Source: Corynebacterium pseudopelargi (GTDB taxonomy: Bacteria > Actinomycetota > Actinomycetes > Mycobacteriales > Mycobacteriaceae). From it: a stretch of 64,000 bases of DNA. The notes under the pieces are model-generated. The model was given only the letters and a program-made list of their open reading frames with translations. It was not told the DNA's origin and did not search any database. The translations under genes were made by a program, and so were the position numbers. Positions within the stretch are counted from its first letter, which is position 1, and each line of letters begins with the position of its first letter. This document shows, one piece after another, positions 17,592 to 25,682 of the stretch. The stretch is taken from the NCBI RefSeq assembly GCF_003814005.1, contig NZ_CP033898.1, positions 2,170,001 to 2,234,000 of the forward strand, read 5' to 3'.

Positions 17592-19022
17592 TCACATTGT
17601 TCGCTTTTCGACGTCCTCCGTGCCAGATTCCGGGACGATCTTCAAGCTCGCAGCCGCAGCCCCAATCAACGCAACCATCACTGCCAGCGGCGCCCACAAA
17701 GCCGCGCCGCCCACCTGATTGCCCACAGCACTCAAGGCCAAGGTGGGGTAATTCAGCGGCATCAACGCCGCTAGTGCCTCAAGGCCTGAGGCAATCGACT
17801 CGGTCGCTGCCTTATTCCACACCCAACCAACAACGCCCACCTGGGCAAGCAAACCAAAAAAGCTCAGCCCAAGGCCAATGCGAGGGCCAAGGATGCGCAT
17901 CAAGGCCATCGTCATTGCTGCAGAAAGCGCTGCTGCCAGCACACCCACCACACCGGCGATCAGGGCGGCGCCTGCGCTCATGCCCACACCCAACACTCCA
18001 ACGAGCACGGCAGCGAGCACACCGAGTGCTGCAATTGCTACGGCACTACCGCGCCAATCACGCACTCGCGTTGCAGCGGCCAACATGATCCCGGCTGCAA
18101 TAAAGAAGGCATACAGCGGCGCAAGCGATTGGCTCACCCCTGCCTCTTCGGCCTCCTGCGTGCCAGGGCTTATAGCGGGCAGTGCCCGCTGCGCCGCGGT
18201 GAGCTTGGCGCTGGTGTCTTGAGCCATGGAATCAATCTTTTTCACGCCCTCATCTAATTGATCCACGCCACTGGTTGCTTCATCCACCCCACCGGATAGC
18301 TCATTGAGCCCGCTGGCTAAATCCTTCGAACCCTTCGTAGCACTATAGATGCCATCGTGATAGCCATAGCCTGGCACGGCAAGCTGATTGGCCACCTCGC
18401 GCGATCCATTACGCAACTCTTCTAACTGCGCCTTCGTGCCCTCATCTAAGGCGGCGGCCTCCACGCGCTCATGGAATTCCGCCAGGCGCTGCTTCATCTC
18501 CGCAGCGCGCGGATCCACGCTATTTTCCACATCGGCCTGGGCATCTTCAATAGCCGTTAAGATCTGCCCCCTGGCAGCTTCCAGGCCCACCATCTGATTC
18601 ACCGCGGCCTCCACGCCATCGGCAACCTTGGTGGCACCATCGCCTAATTGGGCGGTGCCCGCCTGAAGCTCAGTCATGCCATTGGCAAGCTGCTGCGAGC
18701 CATCGCGTGCCTCATGCACGCCATCGCCTAGGGCCTGGGAGCCGGTTTTGAGCTTCTCGGTGCCGTCGACAAGCTGCTTGGTGCCACTTTTGAGCATCGA
18801 GGACTGGGCGTTGGCATTGCCCACCGCCCTGCGCACCTCGCTGAGATCGGGCATCGCCACCGCCGCGGGTGCTCCCTGAGACTGCTCAGTATTAGTCCAG
18901 GTGGATGCGATCTGGGTATCACTTGTTGCCGCCACGCCTACACCAGCAAGCAGGGGCACTGCCAAGAGAATGGAAGCGATCACACGCTTTCCGGTGGCCT
19001 CGGGCTTAGAAATGGGGCTCAT
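17592..19022 (-). CDS. YhgE/Pip-like membrane protein with Leu-x-x-Gly heptads
   Basis: A 476-aa membrane protein of the YhgE/Pip-related group. An N-terminal transmembrane helix is followed by a long extracytoplasmic coiled region (about residues 70-290) with repeated 'L-x-x-G' heptads such as 'KLKTGSQALGDGV' and 'QLANGMTELQAG'. Five or more C-terminal membrane helices (about 300-465) follow. Similar proteins work with MmpL/RND-type export or phage adsorption, but the role is not known. The last codons (EDVEKRTM) contain a copy of the CTTTTCGACG repeat. Confidence 0.75.
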   Translation of the reverse strand: MSPISKPEATGKRVIASILLAVPLLAGVGVAATSDTQIASTWTNTEQSQGAPAAVAMPDLSEVRRAVGNANAQSSMLKSGTKQLVDGTEKLKTGSQALGDGVHEARDGSQQLANGMTELQAGTAQLGDGATKVADGVEAAVNQMVGLEAARGQILTAIEDAQADVENSVDPRAAEMKQRLAEFHERVEAAALDEGTKAQLEELRNGSREVANQLAVPGYGYHDGIYSATKGSKDLASGLNELSGGVDEATSGVDQLDEGVKKIDSMAQDTSAKLTAAQRALPAISPGTQEAEEAGVSQSLAPLYAFFIAAGIMLAAATRVRDWRGSAVAIAALGVLAAVLVGVLGVGMSAGAALIAGVVGVLAAALSAAMTMALMRILGPRIGLGLSFFGLLAQVGVVGWVWNKAATESIASGLEALAALMPLNYPTLALSAVGNQVGGAALWAPLAVMVALIGAAAASLKIVPESGTEDVEKRTM

Positions 19023-19241
19023 GGTTTAACAAACCTAGCTTCTTACTGGGCGTTTGCGTTCGCGGCGCGCGCGTAACGCAGGTATTTTTGTAGGGCTTTC
19101 TACCTCTTTTGCCGTGTGAGATCCCCTATGCCCAACTGGTAGTGTTGAGGCGTTAGTTGTGCCCGATTGCCTTTTGTTTGCTTGTGATCCCACAAGATCC
19201 AACAGGCCACGAGTTCCTACCTCAATGGGTGTGAAACCACT
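19023..19241. promoter_or_regulatory. Intergenic region upstream of the mrp operon
   Basis: About 220 bp of divergent promoter region. A TAGTGT hexamer near 19139 would give a leader of roughly 90 nt for mrpA, and a small hairpin CTTGTG-atcc-CACAAG lies at 19181-19196 inside that leader. I see no recognised riboswitch. On the other strand TAGGTT sits 9 nt before the YhgE-like start. Confidence 0.4.
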
Positions 19242-22211
19242 GTGACCCTTTTGTATGTTCTAGCGCTAGCCGCGCTCGCGATCGCCGTTTCGCCACTTCT
19301 GGTCAAACTGATTGATCGCGCCGCCGGCTGGCCGCTTGCAGGCATCTTCCTTTTTGCAGCCGTGTTATTAATCCGGCAGCTCCCCGACATCTACGACGGC
19401 AAGGCGTTAAGCTACCAAGCCACCTGGGTGCCCGACCTGCTCGGCCCTGGCCTTGGGGTGAACTTCGCGCTCAAAGCCGATGCGCTCAGCGTCTTCTTCG
19501 CGCTGCTCGCGCTACTGATCGGTGCCGTGGTGTTTATCTATTCTTCGGCCTATTTATCGAAGAATAAGGGCAACACCAGCTTCTACACCATCATGACGGC
19601 CTTTACCGCCAGCATCTTGATGCTTGTGCTTGCCGACGACGCCTTCGTGCTCTTTATCGCCTGGGAGCTCGTCTCCTTGGCCTCATTCATGCTGATCGCA
19701 CGTTCCGGCGGCACCGGCGGCGAGCTCGGCTCCCAGCGCACCTTGATCCTCACCTTCATCGGTGGACTGACCATGCTCAGCGCGCTGGCGATTGCCGCCA
19801 CCCAAACCGGCACCACCAGCATCTCTGGGATCTTGGCCAGCGATGTCTGGGCCGAAAAACCAGGACTGAGCTCTACCATCGCGGTGCTCATCGCCGTATC
19901 GGCCTTTACCAAATCGGCCCAGTTCCCCTTCCATTTCTGGTTGCCAGAAGCCATGGCAGCAGCCACCCCGGTATCGGCATTCCTGCACGCCGCAGCCGTG
20001 GTCAAGGCCGGTATTTACCTGCTCATGCGCTTTAGCACCATCTTCCACGACAACGCCACGTGGAACTGGCTGCTGATTGTGGTGGGTATTGTCACCGCCG
20101 TGATGGCCTCACTGTTTGCCATCCAGAAATCGGACTTGAAAAAGCTCACCGCCTACTCCACCGTCTCGCACCTGGGCTGGATTGTTGCCACCATCGGCGT
20201 TGGCACCCCCTTGGCCTTGGCCGCAGCACTGGTGCACACCCTGGCGCACGCGATGTTCAAGTCCAGCTTGTTCATGCTCATTGGCGTGGTAGACCACCAA
20301 ACCGGCACCCGCGATGCCTCGCGCCTTGGTTCCTCTTGGCGCCTGCTGCCCTTTACCTTCGGCTCGGTGTGCATCGCCGCAGCCTCCATGGCTGCCGTGC
20401 CGCCGACCCTTGGGTTTATCTCCAAAGAAGGCATGCTCGCCGCCTTTGAAGAAGCCCCCATCGGCAACGGGCCTGCCGCCATCTTGCTCATCGCCGCAGG
20501 CATTGGTGCACTGTTTACCTTCACCTATTCCGCGCGCATCGTCTGCGATGGCTTTATCGACGGCGACCGCGACATGTCGGAAACCAAAGAAGCCCCCATC
20601 TCCCTGTGGCTTCCAGCCGCAATTCCCGGCGTGCTTTCCTTGCCCATCGTGTTCTTCGTATCGGCCCTGGACAAGCCCATTAGCTCGGCAGTGGCCGCGG
20701 TATCTGAAGATCCCCACACCCACCTAGCGCTTTGGCACGGCTTCAACGTGCCGCTGGCGATCTCGATTGCCGTCACGGTGCTCGGTGTGGTTGGCATTGT
20801 GATGCGCAAGCAGATCTGGGCCGCACTCGATGGCCGCAAGCTGGCATGGCGCAGTGGCAATGAGCTGCTCAACACCGCCGTGCGTGGCCTAGCAGGCTAT
20901 GGCAAGGCCGTGGGCAAGATGGCAGATTCTTTAAGCCCCACCCGCCACCTGGCCGCCATGTTTGTGCTCATCATTGCCCTCGGCGGCACGGTCGCTATCC
21001 GCACCCTTGTCAGCGGCGGTATCGACGGCGCTGCAATCGCCCCGCGCGTAGAGGGCATGGATCGCTGGAGCGATCTGGTGGCCCTGGGCATCGTGGCGCT
21101 AGCGCTGGTACTGCTCGTGCGCACCTCCTCCAGGCTGACTGGCGTGGTGCTGCTCGGCGTCGCCGGCATGGGTGTGACCTTCCAAATGCTCACACTCGGC
21201 GCACCCGATGTGGCACTCACGCAGTTGCTGGTAGAAGCACTCACCGTGGTGATCATGATGCTGGTGGTTCGCCAGCAGCCAGAAACCTTCCACCCCACCA
21301 AGCCCAAGCGCCGCATCGGCGCCGGAGTAATGGCAGTGCTGGTTGGTCTGGTCACCTTCGGCGCGGCCTACGGCCTGCTTGGTAGGCGCGAACGCACCGA
21401 GCTTTCGCTGTGGTACTTAAATAACGGCCCAGAGATCACCGGTGGCGACAACATTGTCAACACCATCCTGGTGGAATTCCGTGCCTTCGATACCTTGGGC
21501 GAGCTCACTGTGTTGGGCATGGCTGCCGTGGTCATCGCCGCAGTAGTGACCTCCATGCCGCGCTACCCCTTCCAACGTGGCACCCACCCCACTCCCTTCG
21601 GGCGTGCACGCATCAATGCCATCCCCGCGCAGCAACTGCTTCGCTTCCTCATTCCTGCCCTCGCAGTAGTGAGCTTCCTGGTATTCATGCGCGGCCACAA
21701 CAGCCCAGGCGGTGGCTTCATTGCCGCGCTGATCTTCGGTGGCGCGCTGATGATCTCCTACATTTCCTTCCCGCGCGACCAGCGCATCGTGGATGTGTAC
21801 ACCCCCGCCAAACTCACCGGCGTTGGTGTGTTGCTGGCGCTGCTTTCAGGCTTTATTGGCCTGATCAAGGGCTCGTTCCTCTATGCACTGCATGGACACT
21901 TCGCCGGGAATCACTGGACCACCTCGATGATCTTCGACGTGGGCGTGTACCTGGCGGTGATGGGCATGCTCAGCATGGCCATCAACGTGTTGGGCAGCTA
22001 CCTGCGCCCAGGCATGAGCCGCAAGCAATTGACGTTTACAAAAGACAACTCGCCGCTGCAAGCCGCACCGGAAGTCAGTGCCCGCGAGGACGACGACCCG
22101 AACTTCCCAGACGGCAAGCCCTTTGAACATCAAACGGCCACCCGTCCAAAGCGCGGGGAACGCAGAAAGGCCCAAACCATCAAGCAAATCCAGAAGGAGC
22201 AAGCACAATGA
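19242..22211 (+). CDS. mrpA: Mrp Na+/H+ antiporter subunit A fused to B
   Basis: A 989-aa subunit with about 20 membrane helices. Residues 1-770 are MrpA (NuoL-like; 'FWLPEAMAAATPVSAFLHAAAVVKAG', 'AYSTVSHLGWI', then the MbhD/MbhE-like stretch). The C-terminal 200 residues match MrpB ('RFLIPALAVVSFLVFMRGHNSPGGGFIAALIFGGALMISYI'). The A-B fusion explains why no separate mrpB gene is present. Mrp complexes exchange cytoplasmic Na+ for H+ for sodium and alkali tolerance. It starts at GTG 19242 and is the first gene of mrpACDEFG; the stop overlaps the mrpC start (ATGA). Confidence 0.95.
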   Translation: MTLLYVLALAALAIAVSPLLVKLIDRAAGWPLAGIFLFAAVLLIRQLPDIYDGKALSYQATWVPDLLGPGLGVNFALKADALSVFFALLALLIGAVVFIYSSAYLSKNKGNTSFYTIMTAFTASILMLVLADDAFVLFIAWELVSLASFMLIARSGGTGGELGSQRTLILTFIGGLTMLSALAIAATQTGTTSISGILASDVWAEKPGLSSTIAVLIAVSAFTKSAQFPFHFWLPEAMAAATPVSAFLHAAAVVKAGIYLLMRFSTIFHDNATWNWLLIVVGIVTAVMASLFAIQKSDLKKLTAYSTVSHLGWIVATIGVGTPLALAAALVHTLAHAMFKSSLFMLIGVVDHQTGTRDASRLGSSWRLLPFTFGSVCIAAASMAAVPPTLGFISKEGMLAAFEEAPIGNGPAAILLIAAGIGALFTFTYSARIVCDGFIDGDRDMSETKEAPISLWLPAAIPGVLSLPIVFFVSALDKPISSAVAAVSEDPHTHLALWHGFNVPLAISIAVTVLGVVGIVMRKQIWAALDGRKLAWRSGNELLNTAVRGLAGYGKAVGKMADSLSPTRHLAAMFVLIIALGGTVAIRTLVSGGIDGAAIAPRVEGMDRWSDLVALGIVALALVLLVRTSSRLTGVVLLGVAGMGVTFQMLTLGAPDVALTQLLVEALTVVIMMLVVRQQPETFHPTKPKRRIGAGVMAVLVGLVTFGAAYGLLGRRERTELSLWYLNNGPEITGGDNIVNTILVEFRAFDTLGELTVLGMAAVVIAAVVTSMPRYPFQRGTHPTPFGRARINAIPAQQLLRFLIPALAVVSFLVFMRGHNSPGGGFIAALIFGGALMISYISFPRDQRIVDVYTPAKLTGVGVLLALLSGFIGLIKGSFLYALHGHFAGNHWTTSMIFDVGVYLAVMGMLSMAINVLGSYLRPGMSRKQLTFTKDNSPLQAAPEVSAREDDDPNFPDGKPFEHQTATRPKRGERRKAQTIKQIQKEQAQ

Positions 22212-22636
22212 TCCTGGCTTTGACCATTGCGCTGCTAGCCGCCGGTGGCACATACCTGGTGCTGCAGCGCGGCATGTTGCGACTGGTAATTGGCATGACG
22301 CTAATTAGCCACGCCGTAAACCTGCTCATCCTGGCAACCGGTGTGCCCAAGTGGCGCGGCGAGGCATTCCCCAACATCACCGATCTTGCCGATGCCGCCG
22401 ATCCGCTACCCCAAGCATTCGTGCTCACGGCCATCGTGATCGCGATGGCTACCACCACGTATATGCTCACCCTCTCCGGGCTTGGCCGCTCCGATGACAC
22501 CCTGGCCGAAGAAGTAGCCGATGAAGATTCGCCGCTACAGACCCTGGGCAGGTCCATCTCCAGCGCCGAGGTTGCAGAAAACCTCGACCACAACGCCAAG
22601 CGCATGCAATCGCGCTCTGAGGAGGCGAAGCACTAA
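22208..22636 (+). CDS. mrpC: Mrp antiporter subunit C
   Basis: A 142-aa NuoK-like subunit with three membrane helices ('LTIALLAAGGTYLVLQRGMLRLVIGMTLISHAVNLLI', 'PLPQAFVLTAIVIAMATTTYML'). A charged cytoplasmic tail of about 45 residues after the last helix is longer than in many MrpC proteins. The gene overlaps mrpA by 4 nt and mrpD by 1 nt, so all are translationally coupled. In the complex, MrpC helps form the proton path between A and D. Confidence 0.95.
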   Translation: MILALTIALLAAGGTYLVLQRGMLRLVIGMTLISHAVNLLILATGVPKWRGEAFPNITDLADAADPLPQAFVLTAIVIAMATTTYMLTLSGLGRSDDTLAEEVADEDSPLQTLGRSISSAEVAENLDHNAKRMQSRSEEAKH

Positions 22637-24180
22637 TGGATTATGTTCTTCCCCTCTTCGTGGGCCTGCCGCTGGTGGCAGTGGCGCTCACTACCTTGGC
22701 TCCCTGGCGGGCATTCCGCGATATCACCGCGCTTGTCACCCCAGTGCTCACCGGCCTGGCCGCGGCCTGGCTCTTTGCCTACACCGCCGCCAATGGCACC
22801 CAGGCGCACTCCATCGGCCTCTACATCGGTGGCGTGGCCATCCCCTTTGCCGCCGATCAATTCAGCGCCGTGATGATGGTGACCACCTCCATCGTGGCCT
22901 TTGCCTCTAACTGGTTTGCCATCGTGGTGGGCGAAACGCGCGCCCGCTACTACGCGCCCCTTTCACTCATGCTCCTCAGCGGTGTGATGGGCGCACTAAT
23001 GACGGCCGACCTATTTAACTTCTTCGTGTTTATCGAGGTCATGCTCATGCCCTCCTATGGTCTGCTGGCCATGACGGGCACCTGGGCAAGGCTTTCAGCC
23101 GGGCGCACCTTCGTGCTGGTGAACCTGGCCACCTCCACCGTGCTGCTCGCCGGTGTGGCGCTGCTCTACGGTGTAAGCGGCACCGTAAACATTGCAGCCC
23201 TCTCCGGTGCTGCCGCGGGCAATGGCCCGATCACCGTGGCCATGGGCGTGATCATCATTGCCCTGGCCGTGAAGGCAGGCATTTTCCCCGTCCACACCTG
23301 GCTGCCGCGCTCCTACCCCTCCACTTCCGCCTCGGTGATGGGCCTGTTTTCTGGCCTGCACACCAAGGTGGCGGTGTACATGATCTTCCGTATCTACGTG
23401 GTGATCTTTGATCTCGAAGCCCGCTGGATGTGGCTGATTATTGTGATCTGCTCGCTTTCGATGCTGGTGGGCGCCTACGCCGGCTTGGCAGAAAACTCCA
23501 TGCGCCGCGTGATCTCCTATCAGATGGTCAACGGCATGCCCTTCATCTTGGTCATGCTCGCCTTCGCCACCGGCCACGAGCCAGCAGCCCTAGCCGCCGG
23601 CATCCTCTACATGCTGCACCACATGATCACGGTGGGTTCGCTCATCTTGGCCACCGGTGCAGTGGAAGAAACCTATGGCACCGACCTGATTTCCAAGCTC
23701 CACGGTCTCGCACACCGCGACCCTTGGGTAGCAGCGGTCTTTGCCGCAGGCGCGTTCTCCGTGGTGGGCTTCCCCCCATTTTCTGGACTCTGGGGCAAAG
23801 TGGCCCTCGTTGTGGCCGCCGCCCAGCCTGGCGATATCGCCTCCTGGATCGTGATCGCCGTGATCGTTGTGGCAAGCTTCGGCGCCTTCCTTTCCATGAT
23901 GCGCCTGTGGCGCGAAACCTTCTGGGGCCAGCCGCTGAATAAGGAGCGCTACCCCGATGGATTGAAGGTTCGTTGGCGCAGGCTCGCCCCGAGTGCCGTG
24001 CTCATCGTCATTTCCTTTGGCATGTTCCTTGGCGCAGGCCCGATGTTCGAGCTCACCAACCAGGCGGCCGAGGGGCTTCTCGACGTCCCCGCCTACCAAC
24101 AAGCCGTCCTCGGAGACGAAGCAGTGGGCTTGCCCTTAGACGTCCAGGCCAATGCCGCAAGCGAGCTAGGAGGCAAATAA
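22636..24180 (+). CDS. mrpD: Mrp antiporter subunit D
   Basis: A 514-aa NuoM/N-like subunit with about 14 membrane helices. Key stretches are 'FFVFIEVMLMPSYGLLA' (conserved Glu), 'VKAGIFPVHTWLPRSYPSTSASVMGLFSGLHTKVAVYM' (Lys and proton-channel residues) and 'MLHHMITVGSLIL'. It provides one of the antiport channels. RBS GAGGCG is inside mrpC, and the start overlaps the mrpC stop by 1 nt (TAATG). mrpE begins at the very next base after the stop. Confidence 0.95.
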   Translation: MDYVLPLFVGLPLVAVALTTLAPWRAFRDITALVTPVLTGLAAAWLFAYTAANGTQAHSIGLYIGGVAIPFAADQFSAVMMVTTSIVAFASNWFAIVVGETRARYYAPLSLMLLSGVMGALMTADLFNFFVFIEVMLMPSYGLLAMTGTWARLSAGRTFVLVNLATSTVLLAGVALLYGVSGTVNIAALSGAAAGNGPITVAMGVIIIALAVKAGIFPVHTWLPRSYPSTSASVMGLFSGLHTKVAVYMIFRIYVVIFDLEARWMWLIIVICSLSMLVGAYAGLAENSMRRVISYQMVNGMPFILVMLAFATGHEPAALAAGILYMLHHMITVGSLILATGAVEETYGTDLISKLHGLAHRDPWVAAVFAAGAFSVVGFPPFSGLWGKVALVVAAAQPGDIASWIVIAVIVVASFGAFLSMMRLWRETFWGQPLNKERYPDGLKVRWRRLAPSAVLIVISFGMFLGAGPMFELTNQAAEGLLDVPAYQQAVLGDEAVGLPLDVQANAASELGGK

Positions 24181-24561
24181 ATGCACGCCATTAAGTATGT
24201 GTTCTGGCTGGTCTGGCAGATCGTTTTAGCTGCTAACACCGTGCTAGTAGATACGCTCAAAGGCAACAAGGGCATCGACCCCATCGTCGTGCACTACCCC
24301 CTGCGCCTGAGCAAAGACTGGCAAATCACCGCCTTCGCCGTGTCCATCACCATGACACCCGGCACCATGAGCATTGGCTTGAGAGAAGACCACACCCTGC
24401 TGGTACACGCCGTGTACGGCTCCGACCCGCAAGCGGTGCTCGAAGATCTCGCCCACATGGAAGCCACCATGGCGCCAAGTGTTCGCTCCATTGCCCACAA
24501 CCTCGAAGCGGCAAAGATCGAACAACCGGCACCCGTGCCCGAGCGAAAGGAAACACCCTAA
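24181..24561 (+). CDS. mrpE: Mrp antiporter subunit E
   Basis: A 126-aa subunit, shorter than typical MrpE (about 160 aa). It has a hydrophobic N-terminus ('FWLVWQIVLAANTVLVDTL') and the diagnostic 'ITMTPGTMSIGL' motif, then a soluble domain with 'LLVHAVYGSDPQAVLEDLAHME'. MrpE seems to lack the first helices found in Bacillus proteins, as in other corynebacteria. It is positioned between mrpD and mrpF with no gap on one side and 2 nt on the other. Confidence 0.93.
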   Translation: MHAIKYVFWLVWQIVLAANTVLVDTLKGNKGIDPIVVHYPLRLSKDWQITAFAVSITMTPGTMSIGLREDHTLLVHAVYGSDPQAVLEDLAHMEATMAPSVRSIAHNLEAAKIEQPAPVPERKETP

Positions 24562-24563
24562 GC

Positions 24564-24830
24564 ATGTTTCTCACCGTGATCTACATAGCGATGGGCGTAT
24601 TAGGAATCTGCGCGCTCGCAGCACTCGCACTGATCCTGCGCAGCAAAGATGCCTTCAGCCGCGCCGTGGTAAGCGACCTCGTCTTCTACACGCTCATCGG
24701 CCTCTACGTGCTGTGGTCTATGACCCACGACACCCAGATCGCCTACGATGTGCTGCTGCTCGTAGCCATCATCGGCGGCGTGCTGCCCACCATGTCGGCC
24801 GCACGCATCATCTCGAAGGGACGCCGCTAA
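24564..24830 (+). CDS. mrpF: Mrp antiporter subunit F
   Basis: An 88-aa small membrane subunit with three helices ('IAMGVLGICALAALALIL', 'LVFYTLIGLYVLWSM', 'LLLVAIIGGVLPTMSAARII'). It matches MrpF/PhaF, including 'SKDAFSRAVVSDLVFYTL'. Its TAA shares one base with the mrpG ATG. Confidence 0.93.
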   Translation: MFLTVIYIAMGVLGICALAALALILRSKDAFSRAVVSDLVFYTLIGLYVLWSMTHDTQIAYDVLLLVAIIGGVLPTMSAARIISKGRR

Positions 24831-25141
24831 TGTTCGATATTGTTGCCGCCGCCATCGTGATCATCGCCTGCATCGTCATCGCCTTGACCACCCTGGCCGT
24901 CTGGCGCGCCCCAGACCCACTCACCCGCGCCAACGTACTTAGCACCAACACCAGCCTCGCGCTGCCACTGTTGATCATTGCCAAACTCATCCACGACATC
25001 GGCGCAGGCACCTTCCTGATCAGCGACCTCATCGTCGCAGCCCTCGCCATCACCGGCCTGCTGGTAGTCCTCGCCATCGGCTCCTTCGTCATGGGTCGAT
25101 CGCTTTACGAGGTCGCCCGAGAAGACGCCGAACGCGAATAA
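24830..25141 (+). CDS. mrpG: Mrp antiporter subunit G
   Basis: A 103-aa subunit with three membrane helices; it opens MFDIVAAAIVIIACIVIALT and contains 'VWRAPDPLTRANVLSTNTSLALPLLI', the MrpG/PhaG signature region (R-x-x-D-x-x-T-R). ATG 24830 overlaps the mrpF stop (TAATG), so I start here rather than at the far upstream frame opening. The end overlaps the convergent PPTase gene by 37 bp. It is the last gene of the operon, followed by a terminator hairpin. Confidence 0.93.
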   Translation: MFDIVAAAIVIIACIVIALTTLAVWRAPDPLTRANVLSTNTSLALPLLIIAKLIHDIGAGTFLISDLIVAALAITGLLVVLAIGSFVMGRSLYEVAREDAERE

Positions 25142-25629
25142 CGCCACTGCTCAAACAGCACGCCCCCATCTTCAAGGGCGTGCTTTTTGCATTCCTGCTG
25201 CCCCGCCAACGCAGCCACGTACCCAACAGGTGCCGCAATATCGCACACCCACCGCGCAGCAGGACACTTCACCTGCGCTTCATGGCGCGCCCAACCATCA
25301 GGACAAGGCAAACGCTGCACATCCACCCCCACCGGAGCATCACCTACAGCCACAAACACCCACTGGCCCGAATGGGCGATGGAGACGAAACCAGTATTGG
25401 TTTGGACAGGCCCGTGGCCTTCGCCCCCGCACTCCGGACACACCTGCTCTTCTAGATATATATCTAGAAGAGGCAGTAGGGCGTGGCCGAGCAAACGCCT
25501 GGCCCTGTCAGCCGGCTGCACAAACTGCTCAAGTTGTGCTCGATCCTTGGCGCTGAGCAGTTCCTCGAGGTCTGCACCGGCGACGCTGAGGGGGATTTGA
25601 TACACCACGATTCCTACCTCGCGATTCAT
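25105..25629 (-). CDS. 4'-phosphopantetheinyl transferase (Sfp superfamily)
   Basis: A 174-aa PPTase-like protein, short for the Sfp family (about 220 aa). The Mg/CoA motif is 'APVGVDVQRL', the downstream motif 'WARHEAQVK' corresponds to W-x-x-K-E-A-x-x-K with His for the first Lys, and 'FVSIAHSGQWVFVAV' is the Ser-His-Ser region. It should load 4'-phosphopantetheine onto carrier proteins; the obvious client is the carrier domain of the divergent neighbour. ATG 25629 lies 7 nt after TATCCT (25637-25642, this strand): leaderless. The segment LLDIYLEE is encoded by an AT-rich perfect palindrome that also occurs in the partner gene. The 3' end overlaps mrpG. Confidence 0.82.
   Translation of the reverse strand: MNREVGIVVYQIPLSVAGADLEELLSAKDRAQLEQFVQPADRARRLLGHALLPLLDIYLEEQVCPECGGEGHGPVQTNTGFVSIAHSGQWVFVAVGDAPVGVDVQRLPCPDGWARHEAQVKCPAARWVCDIAAPVGYVAALAGQQECKKHALEDGGVLFEQWRYSRSASSRATS
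25157..25189 (+). terminator. Terminator of the mrp operon
   Basis: Stem AGCACGCCC / GGGCGTGCT with a 10-nt loop followed by TTTTT, 16 nt after the mrpG stop. It lies inside the 3' coding part of the convergent PPTase gene. Confidence 0.85.
25447..25472. repeat. AT-rich perfect palindrome, copy 1 (in PPTase gene)
   Basis: 26-bp perfect dyad; each 13-bp arm is CTCTTCTAGATAT or its complement, meeting at the centre of ATATAT. It is in frame in the PPTase gene (LLDIYLEE) and uses CTA and ATA codons that are uncommon nearby. Near-identical copies lie at 27009-27030 and 62177-62198. Confidence 0.9.
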
Positions 25630-25682
25630 AATGGATAGGATACCCTTAACTCTTTTAGGCGTCCCTACGTTGAGGTAACCCC

